A stretch of DNA of 64,000 nt from contig CAZYJR010000010.1 of NCBI GenBank assembly GCA_964647905.1, positions 47,439 through 111,438 on the forward strand, in the 5' to 3' direction. A program made the translations under genes and the position numbers. Below are positions 35,424-43,101 of the stretch, piece by piece. Position 1 is the first letter of the stretch. Each line of letters opens with the position of its first letter. This DNA is from CAZYJR01 sp964647905 (GTDB taxonomy: Bacteria; Desulfobacterota; DSM-4660; Desulfatiglandales; HGW-15). Below the pieces are notes generated by a model. It searched no databases. It was not told the DNA's origin and saw only the letters and a list, made by a program, of their open reading frames with translations.

Positions 35424-36239
35424 ATGCCCACCAACATTGACCAAGTGAGCGTATTCCTGACCACGTATGGGTTGCAGGTGATCGGTGCGGTGATAATCCT
35501 GATAATCGGTCGCATCGCTGCAGGCATCGGAAAGAAGATAATCAGCAGGGTGCTGGTCAAATCCAAGACCGATGATGCAATCGTATCATTCGTAGGAAAC
35601 CTGATATATTTCCTTATCCTGATATTCGCGCTTCTGGCGGCACTGGCAAAGTTCGGCGTTCAGACCGCTTCATTCGTGGCCATTCTCGGTGCAGCGGGTT
35701 TCGCCGTGGGCTTCGCCCTTCAGGGTTCCTTGGCCAATTTCGCCGCGGGAGTATTGATCCTCGTCCTGCGCCCCTTCAAGACCGGGGACTATATAGAGGG
35801 GGGAGGGACCGCCGGTACGGTCAAGGACATTGAGCTCTTTACAACAGTCTTGGCCACCCCGGACAACGTCAAGATCATGGTCCCCAACGGGAAGCTCTTC
35901 GGAGACATCATAAAGAACTACGCAGGGTACGACACACGGAGGATCGACCTCCTGGTGGGGATCGGGTACGGCTCACCTATAGGCAAGGCGATCGAGGTGT
36001 TGGATGGACTAATAAAGAAAGACACAAGGATATTGTCTGATCCGGCTCCGCAAATAGCGGTAGCCGAGCTGGCGGACTCCAGTGTCAACTTGGTGGTCCG
36101 GCCCTGGGTCAAACGGGAGGATTACTGGGCCGTGCGGTTCGAACTGCTCCGGGACATAAAGGAGGCCTTTGACCAAAACGGTATAGAGATCCCTTTCCCG
36201 CAACGCACAGTGCACATGGTTCCCGGAGAAGCCGCCTGA
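35424..36239 (+). CDS. mscS: Small-conductance mechanosensitive channel (MscS family)
   Basis: 271 residues with GAAAGGAGCG before the ATG. Three TM segments (~16-37, ~58-80, ~86-118). The pore helix has the Gly/Ala packing of MscS (LGAAGFAVGFALQGSLANFA) and the conserved LRPFKTGDYIE start of the beta domain. The VPNGKLFGDIIKNYAGYDTRR and PFPQRTVHMV motifs match the vestibule. A minimal MscS of E. coli size; it releases solutes on hypo-osmotic shock. Confidence 0.94.
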   Translation: MPTNIDQVSVFLTTYGLQVIGAVIILIIGRIAAGIGKKIISRVLVKSKTDDAIVSFVGNLIYFLILIFALLAALAKFGVQTASFVAILGAAGFAVGFALQGSLANFAAGVLILVLRPFKTGDYIEGGGTAGTVKDIELFTTVLATPDNVKIMVPNGKLFGDIIKNYAGYDTRRIDLLVGIGYGSPIGKAIEVLDGLIKKDTRILSDPAPQIAVAELADSSVNLVVRPWVKREDYWAVRFELLRDIKEAFDQNGIEIPFPQRTVHMVPGEAA

Positions 36240-36289
36240 GGCGGTGTGCGTCAGGGGCCAGCAATACTTTCCATATGGGGGTGAGCTCG

Positions 36290-37039
36290 ATGATCAAGCC
36301 GTCTGCTCGACTGTGTATAACGGCCCTCCTGGCTTCGGCCTGCATCCTGCTGAGCGGCCCGGCCCATGGAGGCTGGGGGGATTTTCTAAAGGGAGTCGGG
36401 GAGACCCTGAAAGGCGGGGGAGGCCGGGCCCTCTCCAAGGACCGAATGGTCCGGGGCCTCAAGGAGGCCCTGGAGGTGGGGACAAGAAGGGCGGTTGACA
36501 AGGTTTCTACGCCAGGCGGCTATCTCGGGAATCCAGAGATCAGGATCCCTTTACCCAAGGCAGTGGAAAGAGTGGAGAGCGGGCTCAGGGCCTTCGGGTA
36601 CGGCTCCCAGGTGGACGCCTTTGAAGAGAGCATGAACCGGGCTGCGGAAAAGGCCGCCCCCGCGGCACTGGACCTTTTCGGAGAGGCCCTCCGGGGGATG
36701 ACCTTCGAGGACGCGGAAAAGATACTCAAGGGCCGGGACAACGAAGCCACGCTCTACTTCAAGGACAAGACCCGGGACCGGCTCTTGGAGTCCTTCAAGC
36801 CCTTGGTCCACCAAGCCATGCAACAGGTGGGGGTGACCAGGCAATACCAGGATTTGGAGGCCCGGGCGCGCAAGCTCCCGTTCGGAGAGAGCCTGGGACT
36901 GGATCTGGATCAATACGTCTCGGAACATGCCCTGGACGGGCTCTTCCTGATGTTGGAGCGGGAGGAGAAAAAGATCAGATCGGAGCCCGCGGCCCGGGTG
37001 ACGGACCTGCTCAAAGAGGTCTTCGGCAACGCCACCTGA
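36290..37039 (+). CDS. DUF4197 exported protein
   Basis: 249 residues from the ATG at 36290 (GGGGTGAG upstream); an ATG at 36275 is the alternative. Signal peptide ~1-27, then the DUF4197 pattern: LKEALEVGTRRAVDKVSTPG, NPEIRIPLPKAVERV, ESMNRAAEKAAPAALDLFGE, MTFEDAEKILKGRDNEATLY and GLDLDQYVSEHALDGLF. Function of the family is unknown; likely periplasmic. The 3' end overlaps the convergent epimerase gene by 29 bases. Not an evident operon partner of mscS, although only 50 bases separate them. Confidence 0.87.
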   Translation: MIKPSARLCITALLASACILLSGPAHGGWGDFLKGVGETLKGGGGRALSKDRMVRGLKEALEVGTRRAVDKVSTPGGYLGNPEIRIPLPKAVERVESGLRAFGYGSQVDAFEESMNRAAEKAAPAALDLFGEALRGMTFEDAEKILKGRDNEATLYFKDKTRDRLLESFKPLVHQAMQQVGVTRQYQDLEARARKLPFGESLGLDLDQYVSEHALDGLFLMLEREEKKIRSEPAARVTDLLKEVFGNAT

Positions 37040-37970
37040 AGGTCTCCAGGACGCCCTGCCTGAGGTCGGTCTCAGGTCTCCAGCCCAGGACCCGGGCCGC
37101 CCGATCAGCCACCAGGCAGCTCCTGGGTATGTCCCCGGGCCGTGCGGGGCCCGGAACAGTGGTCTCCAGGGTGGGATCCGGGTGCACACCGGCTTCCCCC
37201 GCCGCCTGGAAGATCGTCCGGTAGAGATCCAGGGTACGGACGCCCTTGCCCGTGCCGATATTCAACACTTCGCCGTCGCCTCTTTCCAAGGCGGCCAGAT
37301 TGGCCTTTACCACGTCTCCCACATAGGTATAGTCCCTAACCATGCCCTGCTCCTCGCCCGGGAAGTGGTTGAGCACCGAGGTGCGGCCTTCCAGGAGGTT
37401 GTCCATGAAGATCGCCACCACCCCGGCCTCTCCGTGGGGGATCTGCCTTGGGCCGTAGATGTTGGCGTACCTGAGCACTGTGTAGCTCAAGTCATACTGG
37501 TGGCGGTAGTAGGCCAGGTAGTACTCCGAGGCGAGCTTGGAGACCGCATAGGGGGAAAGCGGCTGCGGCGGGCAGGCCTCTGATGTGGGGTACTCCGGGG
37601 CGTCGCCGTAGACCGCCCCGCCAGACGAGATGAAGATCACCTTCTTGACACCGGACGCCACGGCCTGACCCAGCAGGTTCAGGAGACCCTTGACGTTTAT
37701 GTCCGCATCCAACACGGGGTCCTTGACGGAAACCGGGACGCTGATCTGGGCTGCGTGGTGGTTCAGGATATCCGGGCGCTCCTCCTCCAATATCCGGGCC
37801 ATGGCCCCGGAGCGGATATCCTCCTGGTGGAATACGGCCTCAGGGTGCACGTTCTCCAGCCGGCCCGAAGAGAGGTCGTCCACAACCACCACCCGGTGCC
37901 CTTCCCTGATATAGCCGTCCACCACATTGGATCCGATAAACCCGGCCCCGCCGGTCACCAATATCTTCAT
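37011..37970 (-). CDS. NAD-dependent epimerase, UDP-glucose 4-epimerase-like
   Basis: 319 residues. Extended SDR: MKILVTGGAGFIGSNVVDGY, LNHHAAQISVPVSVKDP, the catalytic region FISSGGAVYGDAPEYP, YAVSKLASEYY (YxxxK), and RYANIYGPRQIPHGEAGVVA. These motifs fit GalE-like UDP-glucose/UDP-GlcNAc 4-epimerases. It is a second sugar-nucleotide epimerase in the window; substrate not decidable here. The last codons (RWRCRRPL) overlap the DUF4197 gene. Confidence 0.86.
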   Translation of the reverse strand: MKILVTGGAGFIGSNVVDGYIREGHRVVVVDDLSSGRLENVHPEAVFHQEDIRSGAMARILEEERPDILNHHAAQISVPVSVKDPVLDADINVKGLLNLLGQAVASGVKKVIFISSGGAVYGDAPEYPTSEACPPQPLSPYAVSKLASEYYLAYYRHQYDLSYTVLRYANIYGPRQIPHGEAGVVAIFMDNLLEGRTSVLNHFPGEEQGMVRDYTYVGDVVKANLAALERGDGEVLNIGTGKGVRTLDLYRTIFQAAGEAGVHPDPTLETTVPGPARPGDIPRSCLVADRAARVLGWRPETDLRQGVLETFRWRCRRPL

Positions 37971-38141
37971 GGTCTCTCCTCCGTTCGATCCCGCCCCTCG
38001 GCTCAGGCTCCTCCCGCATAGCCCCGGCGGGCCTAATCCATCAGCCCTGAAGGAACACTTTTAACATCATACGGCCTGAATTTCCAGCGGGAAGATGCCT
38101 TCGGGCCTCAAGGCGCTTTTGCTTGCCTGATTATTGATCCG

Positions 38142-38170
38142 TTGCCACGGGGCTCCTTCTCGTATATAAA
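38142..38170 (+). promoter_or_regulatory. Promoter of the cysteine synthase/CysRS-like operon
   Basis: TTGCCA (38142-38147) and TATAAA (38165-38170), 5 of 6 each, separated by 17 bases. The leader to the ATG at 38236 would be ~59 bases. A strong-looking sigma-70-type site in an otherwise GC-rich gap. Confidence 0.55.
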
Positions 38171-38235
38171 TGAATGTTTTCCGCCGGGCACCGCTTACCT
38201 GGGGCCGGGCTTTCCATCATCGGAGGCGCGAGCCC

Positions 38236-40557
38236 ATGTCGGATAAGAGAGGAAACATTCTGGACCGGATCGGACGGACGCCCATGGTCCCCATCAACCG
38301 CCTCAACCCCAACCCAGGGGTCAGGATACTGGCCAAGCTGGAGTCCTTCAACCCCGGCGGCTCGGTCAAGGACAGGGTCGCCCTCCGGATAATCGAGGCC
38401 GCTGAGGAGCGCGGCGAGCTCAACCGGGACAAGATAGTCCTGGAGGCCACCAGCGGGAACACCGGAATCGGGCTTTCCCTGGTGGCCGCGGTCAAGGGGT
38501 ACAGGCTGCTCCTGGTCATGTCCGAGTCGGTCAGCGAGGAGCGGAAGAAGATCTTGAGGGCCATGGGGGCCGAGCTCACCTTCACCCCGGATCACTTATC
38601 AACCGACGGGGCCATAGAGCACGCATACGGCCTGGCCAGGAGCGAGCCCGACAAGTACTGGCTGGCGGATCAGTTCAACAACGAGGACAACTGGAAGGCA
38701 CACTACCTGGGCACCTCCACCGAGATCTGGGAGCAGACCGGGGGGGGCCTGGACGCGGTGGTGGCCTCCATGGGCACCACCGGGACAGTGATGGGGCTTT
38801 CAAGACGCCTCAAGGAGCTTCACCCCGGGATACTGATAGTGGGTATGGAGCCTTACATGGGCCACAAGATCCAGGGCCTCAAGAACATGAAGGAGTCATA
38901 CCGTCCCGGGATCTTTGATAAGAGGGAAGTAGACCGGATAATCAATGTGGACGACGACGAAACCTACGAGACCGCCAGGCGCCTAGCCAGGGAGGAGGGC
39001 ATACTGGCCGGGATGAGCTCGGGCGCGGCCGTGGCAGCGGCACTGCGCCTGGCCTCGGAGATGGAATCCGGCTCCATAGTGGTGATTCTCCCCGACAGCG
39101 GGGAGCGATACCTCAGCACCCCGCTCTTCATGGACAGGAAGCGGACCGGGCTCGTCCTTTACAACACGCTCACCCGGAGGAAGGAGGAGTTCATGCCGCT
39201 CCGGGAGAACCTGGTCTCCATGTACGTCTGCGGCCCCACGGCCTGCGAGCACCCCACCATTGCTCAGAGCCGCAGGTACGTATTCGCCGACCTCATCCGG
39301 CGCTACCTCACGTTCCGGGGCTACGAGGTCAAGCAGGTGGTCAACGTGACCGACCTGGACGACCGCACCATCCAGGGGGCCCTGGCACAAGGCGTCCCCC
39401 TGAGGGAGTACACCGAGCGCTTTTTCCAGGCCTTCCTGGAAGACATGGACCGCCTGAACGTCCTCCGCGCGACCCTCTACCCCCGGGCGAGCGATCACGT
39501 CGACGAGATGATCAGGCTCGCCGAGACCCTGGTCGAAAAGGGGTATGCATACGAGAAGTTCCGCTCGATATACTTCGACATATCCAGGTTCAGAGACTAC
39601 GGGGCGCTTTCCAGGATCGACCTGAAAAAGATCCGCCTGGGCCAGACCGTGGACCTTGAGCAGTACGAGAAGGTCAACCCCCGGGACTTCACCCTGCTCA
39701 AGCGGACCACCCTGAGCGAGCTCAAGGCGGGGCTGTACTACGAGACCCGCTGGGGCAACATCAGGCCGAGCTGGCACCTGGAGTGCCCGGCCATGGCCAT
39801 GAAGCACTTGGGAGCCACCTATGACATCCACGCCAGCGGCACGGACCTGGTCTTTCCCCACCACGAGAACACCATCGCCATAAGCCGGGCCGCCACAGGG
39901 AGGCCGCCGGCAAGGTACTGGCTCCACAACGAGCTGGTGGTAAACAGCGGCGAGGAGGCCGAGTCGCTCAACACCCTCACCATCAGGGAGATCATGGAGA
40001 GGGGCTATACGGGCAGGGAGATCAGATACTGGCTCATCAACCACCACTATCGAAAGCCCATATCCTTTTCCTGGTCCAAGCTGGATGACGCCAAGAACAC
40101 CCTGGCCAACCTGGACATCTTCGTGGAGAAGCTGAGGAAGGTTCGCTCGGGCCGGCCCTATAGCGAGGTTGACCAGGCGGTTTACGACCTCAGGCGCAAC
40201 GCCGTCGACTCCCTGGATGACGACCTCAACGTGGCCCAGGCACTGGCCGCCCTGTTCCGGTTCGTTCGTAGGATAAACCGCCGGATGGACAGCGCCGGGC
40301 TGGCACCCGAGGACAAGGACAAGGTGTGGGCCGCCCTGGAGTCCGCGGACCGGGTGCTGGGCGTACTGGACCTGGAACCGGACCACCCGGACCGGCCGGT
40401 GCAGGCCCTGGTGGAAGCCAGGGAGAAGGCCCGCAGGGGCAAGGACTGGAAAACCGCCGACCGCATCAGGGAGGAGCTGAGGGCCCTGGGCGTGGAAGTG
40501 ATGGACACCAAGGACGGCCCCCTGGTCAAGCGAAGGGACCGGAAGGGCCGCGCTTGA
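38236..40557 (+). CDS. Cysteine synthase fused to a CysRS-like domain lacking HIGH and KMSKS
   Basis: 773 residues from the ATG at 38236 (GGAGG 9 bases upstream). Residues 1-~300 are a fold-type II PLP cysteine synthase: NPGGSVKDR with PLP lysine K45, ATSGNTGIGL, MGTTGTVMG and PDSGERYLST. Residues ~306-765 align along their length with cysteinyl-tRNA synthetase, from LYNTLTRRKEEF to the C-terminal GKDWKTADRIREEL. HIGH is replaced by TIAQ (341-344) and KMSKSLGN by EEAESLNT (573-580). Of the four E. coli zinc ligands, C28, C209 and H234 are kept (C332, C517, H542) but E238 is T546. The KIIK motif is RTIQ. The frame is intact and the surrounding residues are well conserved, so this looks selected rather than decayed. 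tRNA charging is unlikely; cysteine binding, sensing or sulfur transfer is possible. Confidence 0.92.
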   Translation: MSDKRGNILDRIGRTPMVPINRLNPNPGVRILAKLESFNPGGSVKDRVALRIIEAAEERGELNRDKIVLEATSGNTGIGLSLVAAVKGYRLLLVMSESVSEERKKILRAMGAELTFTPDHLSTDGAIEHAYGLARSEPDKYWLADQFNNEDNWKAHYLGTSTEIWEQTGGGLDAVVASMGTTGTVMGLSRRLKELHPGILIVGMEPYMGHKIQGLKNMKESYRPGIFDKREVDRIINVDDDETYETARRLAREEGILAGMSSGAAVAAALRLASEMESGSIVVILPDSGERYLSTPLFMDRKRTGLVLYNTLTRRKEEFMPLRENLVSMYVCGPTACEHPTIAQSRRYVFADLIRRYLTFRGYEVKQVVNVTDLDDRTIQGALAQGVPLREYTERFFQAFLEDMDRLNVLRATLYPRASDHVDEMIRLAETLVEKGYAYEKFRSIYFDISRFRDYGALSRIDLKKIRLGQTVDLEQYEKVNPRDFTLLKRTTLSELKAGLYYETRWGNIRPSWHLECPAMAMKHLGATYDIHASGTDLVFPHHENTIAISRAATGRPPARYWLHNELVVNSGEEAESLNTLTIREIMERGYTGREIRYWLINHHYRKPISFSWSKLDDAKNTLANLDIFVEKLRKVRSGRPYSEVDQAVYDLRRNAVDSLDDDLNVAQALAALFRFVRRINRRMDSAGLAPEDKDKVWAALESADRVLGVLDLEPDHPDRPVQALVEAREKARRGKDWKTADRIREELRALGVEVMDTKDGPLVKRRDRKGRA

Positions 40558-40590
40558 AAAATGTGCACTCGAGGGGAGGTTCAAGCCCGG

Positions 40591-41094
40591 ATGCCGTCTT
40601 TGAAAGGCCCGTTCAAGACCTTGCTGCGGCAGGCCCTGATCATACTCTTGGTTTCTTCAGCCCTCGGTCTGGCTGTGAATCAGCTGAGACCTGACGGCAT
40701 TCCCATCCTGGAGCAAGACACACCCGAGAGCGGCACTTCCTCCGGGGACGACAGAGGCCTTTCTTTATCCTTGGCCGACGCCGGGGCACTGCATGAGTCG
40801 GGAGAAGCCATTTTCCTGGACGCCAGACCCAAGGACTGGTTCGAGGCCGGGCACATCAAAGATGCGAGAAACCTGCCAGCGGAACGCGTGGAGGAACTAT
40901 ACGAAGAGGTGCTCAAAGGGGTACCCGAGGACGCCCCGATCATCACCTACTGCGACGGCGAGTCATGCGACCTCAGCCACGAGCTCGCCTGGGAGCTCAT
41001 GATAAGGGGCTACACCAACGTCCACGTACTAATCAACGGCTGGACCTTGTGGAACGAGGCGGGCCTGCCCGTTGAAAAAGGAGGTGGTTCGTGA
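40591..41094 (+). CDS. Membrane-anchored rhodanese-like protein
   Basis: 167 residues from the ATG at 40591 (GGGGAGGT upstream; an ATG at 40561 is the alternative). One N-terminal TM (LLRQALIILLVSSALGLAV), then a single rhodanese domain: AIFLDARPKDWFEAGHIKDA and the active-site loop TYCDGESCDLS with C121 as the likely persulfide-forming cysteine. Four bases after the fusion gene's stop if the earlier ATG is used; clearly the same transcript. Rhodaneses move sulfane sulfur via a cysteine persulfide, which fits a cysteine/sulfur role for the operon. By the positive-inside rule the domain is probably outside the cytoplasm. Confidence 0.87.
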   Translation: MPSLKGPFKTLLRQALIILLVSSALGLAVNQLRPDGIPILEQDTPESGTSSGDDRGLSLSLADAGALHESGEAIFLDARPKDWFEAGHIKDARNLPAERVEELYEEVLKGVPEDAPIITYCDGESCDLSHELAWELMIRGYTNVHVLINGWTLWNEAGLPVEKGGGS

Positions 41095-41204
41095 ACCGGC
41101 GCAGGATGACGCCCCTTGTCCTGAGGGATGGAGCATTCCTTTTTATGAGCATATATCTCCTTATCTCAACCTTTAACTCTTTAAATAGGACTGATACTAA
41201 ATAA
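41091..41204 (+). pseudogene. Short frame with strong ribosome site, likely remnant of a third operon gene
   Basis: AAGGAGGTGG (41078-41087) precedes a GTG at 41091 that overlaps the rhodanese stop (GTGA), the arrangement of a coupled next gene. The frame ends after 37 residues (NRRRMTPLVLRDGAFLFMS ...). The first ~14 codons have the GC-rich usage of the operon and the rest is AT-rich, as if the gene were cut by a junction near 41135-41150. In related bacteria a DoxX/MauE-type membrane protein often follows such rhodaneses; whether this was one cannot be told. Confidence 0.4.
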
Positions 41205-41292
41205 AAGGTGTAGCAATCTAATAATAATCCTGCCCATAAGTCCTCCTACATATGAATCGAACAGTATTCCAGGAGTGGATGTAATTCCCGCA

Positions 41293-41308
41293 TGGCACGC
41301 CGCTTGCT
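41293..41308 (+). promoter_or_regulatory. Sigma-54 (RpoN) promoter of the binding-protein/kinase operon
   Basis: TGGCACG-CCGC-TTGCT matches the -24/-12 consensus exactly, with GG and GC separated by 10 bases. It lies ~100 bases before the first family-3 binding-protein gene, in the AT-rich stretch 41205-41408 that holds no gene. Expression should need an AAA+ enhancer-binding activator; none is encoded nearby. Confidence 0.7.
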
Positions 41309-41408
41309 AACTGACCGATGAGGAGTGATAAAATTCTTGAAAAGGCAAGACGGGAGCACCTGACAGCCGATTTTCCAAGCGGCTGAGTCAGATATAGTGA
41401 GAGTGACC

Positions 41409-42227
41409 ATGAAATCACCGCTTCGATTCACCGCCTCTTTTCTGATAGCCGGCTTTCTGCAAGCCGCTTTGATAATGGGGCCGGCTCCAGGGTCCCAGGC
41501 CGAAGAGCGGCCTGTCGCTACCCTGGCAACGCTCAGTGATTATATGCCCTACTGCTTTGAGGTGGATGGGTCTGCGGCGCTTCACGTGGAGACACTGCCT
41601 CCAGGTTCGGACTCGGTGCAGCTCCAAGGATTCAGTTGGGACGTGGTCAGGGAGAGCCTTCATGAAATGGGCTACACGATCCGGTTGGTAGTCGCCCCCT
41701 GGGAGCGAGGTATGTCATACCTCAGACAAGGCAAGGTCGATGCCATCTTTCCCGCGGCGATAACAGAAGAACGGCTGGAGTTCCTGGATTTTTCAAGAGA
41801 AAAGGTCAACACCGCCAGGTATGTGATCTATGTCCCGGCATCCCTTGATGTTCAATGGGAAGGACTGAAGGGTTTCAGGGGTAGGCGTATAGCCGTGATT
41901 CGAGGCTGGACCTACGGAAGGGCATGGTGCGAAGAGGACGAGATTCAAAAGGAGGTGCTGGACGGAATCCTACAGTGCTTCCAGATGCTGGACCTGGGTC
42001 GTGTCTACGGTGTGGCCGGCTATGATATAGTATTCGACTATGTCCTCAGAAAACACGGCATAGAGGATCGATACCGAAAACTCCCGCCCTTTGACCAGAG
42101 CGAGGAGTACCTGGCAGGTGCCAAGTCAAGGCCGGAGAGCCGTCGTGTTCTTGACGCCTTCGACGCTGGAAAGCGCCGGATAGTCAAAGACGGGACGTAC
42201 CAGGCCATTGAGGAGGAGTGGCAATGA
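41409..42227 (+). CDS. Family 3 solute-binding protein (copy 1)
   Basis: 272 residues from the ATG at 41409. Signal peptide (~1-32), then an SBP_bac_3-type domain: VATLSDYMPYCFEV, FSWDVVRESLHEMGYTIRLV, VDAIFPAAITEERLEFLDFS and RIAVIRGWTYG. No transporter genes follow; the next genes are a paralogue and signalling genes. Probably a periplasmic ligand sensor rather than an importer component. Weak ribosome site. Confidence 0.82.
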   Translation: MKSPLRFTASFLIAGFLQAALIMGPAPGSQAEERPVATLATLSDYMPYCFEVDGSAALHVETLPPGSDSVQLQGFSWDVVRESLHEMGYTIRLVVAPWERGMSYLRQGKVDAIFPAAITEERLEFLDFSREKVNTARYVIYVPASLDVQWEGLKGFRGRRIAVIRGWTYGRAWCEEDEIQKEVLDGILQCFQMLDLGRVYGVAGYDIVFDYVLRKHGIEDRYRKLPPFDQSEEYLAGAKSRPESRRVLDAFDAGKRRIVKDGTYQAIEEEWQ

Positions 42228-42267
42228 GCCGCCGTGTTCTCTTTCTATCAGGCCGAGAGATCGAGGC

Positions 42268-43101
42268 ATGAAGGGAGAAAGGCTTAATCGGAGTTTGTCG
42301 ACAGTTATCGCATGCCTTTTTCTGTTAATGGATGGGCTTTTGGGGCTATCCCCATGTGATGCGGCCGAGGAAAAGGTAGTCAGGGTAGCCACGCTCTCAG
42401 ACTTTCCCCCTCACTGCTTCAAGAAGAGGGGCGTCAAGGGGCCGGCCGGAGGGGAGAAAATCCCACCCGGCGGCGATTCGTCCCGGCTTCAAGGGTGCGC
42501 GTGGGAGGTGGTAAGGGAGAGCTTTCACCAGAGGGGCTACACCATCATACTGCATGTGGCCCCATGGTCAAGGTGCATGCACTACCTGGATACCGGGAAA
42601 ATGGACGTCCTTTTCCCTGCCATGAAGACGCCTGAGAGAGAAAAGAGGTTCATGTTTTCAAAGGAGCCGGTAATCCGCTCATCCTTCGTGGTTTATGTCT
42701 CTGCCTCGGCCGAGCTCGAGTGGGAAGGGCTCCGGTCTCTCAAGGGAAGGCGGATCGTGGGCGTCCAGGGATGGGCCTTCGGCAAGGAGTGGGAGGAGAA
42801 CGAGGATATAGTCAAGGTGGAGGCATACTCCATTCTTCAAGGGTTCGAAATGATAAGCAAAGGCTGGGTATTCGGGATGGTCGGTTACGATGTTCCTTTC
42901 GACTATGTCCTGCGGCGGCAGGGGCTGGCGGACCGCTTCAGGAAGCTCCCGTCATGGGGCTCGGCACAAGAGTTCATTATGGGAGCCGGGGAGAGGAAAA
43001 GGGCGACGGAGCTCATCTCGGCCTTTGATACCGGTAAACGCCGAATCACGGAGAACGGGACGCTGGATGCGATCTGGGCCAAATGGGCTGAGAGGGAATG
43101 A
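42268..43101 (+). CDS. Family 3 solute-binding protein (copy 2, paralogue)
   Basis: 277 residues from the ATG at 42268. Signal peptide (VIACLFLLMDGLLGLSPCDA), then the same layout as copy 1 (VRVATLSDFPPHCF, WEVVRESFHQRGYTIIL, MDVLFPAMKTPEREKRFMFS, GYDVPFDYVLRRQGL). The two are diverged tandem duplicates sharing the C-terminal FDTGKRRI/FDAGKRRI segment. The stop overlaps the kinase start as ATGA, so it is translationally coupled to the kinase. Confidence 0.84.
   Translation: MKGERLNRSLSTVIACLFLLMDGLLGLSPCDAAEEKVVRVATLSDFPPHCFKKRGVKGPAGGEKIPPGGDSSRLQGCAWEVVRESFHQRGYTIILHVAPWSRCMHYLDTGKMDVLFPAMKTPEREKRFMFSKEPVIRSSFVVYVSASAELEWEGLRSLKGRRIVGVQGWAFGKEWEENEDIVKVEAYSILQGFEMISKGWVFGMVGYDVPFDYVLRRQGLADRFRKLPSWGSAQEFIMGAGERKRATELISAFDTGKRRITENGTLDAIWAKWAERE

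Noticed and set aside
38983..40584. 533-residue - strand frame opposite the cysteine synthase/CysRS-like gene
   Set aside because: Antisense shadow produced by high GC codon usage; the + strand frame matches two known families over its full length.
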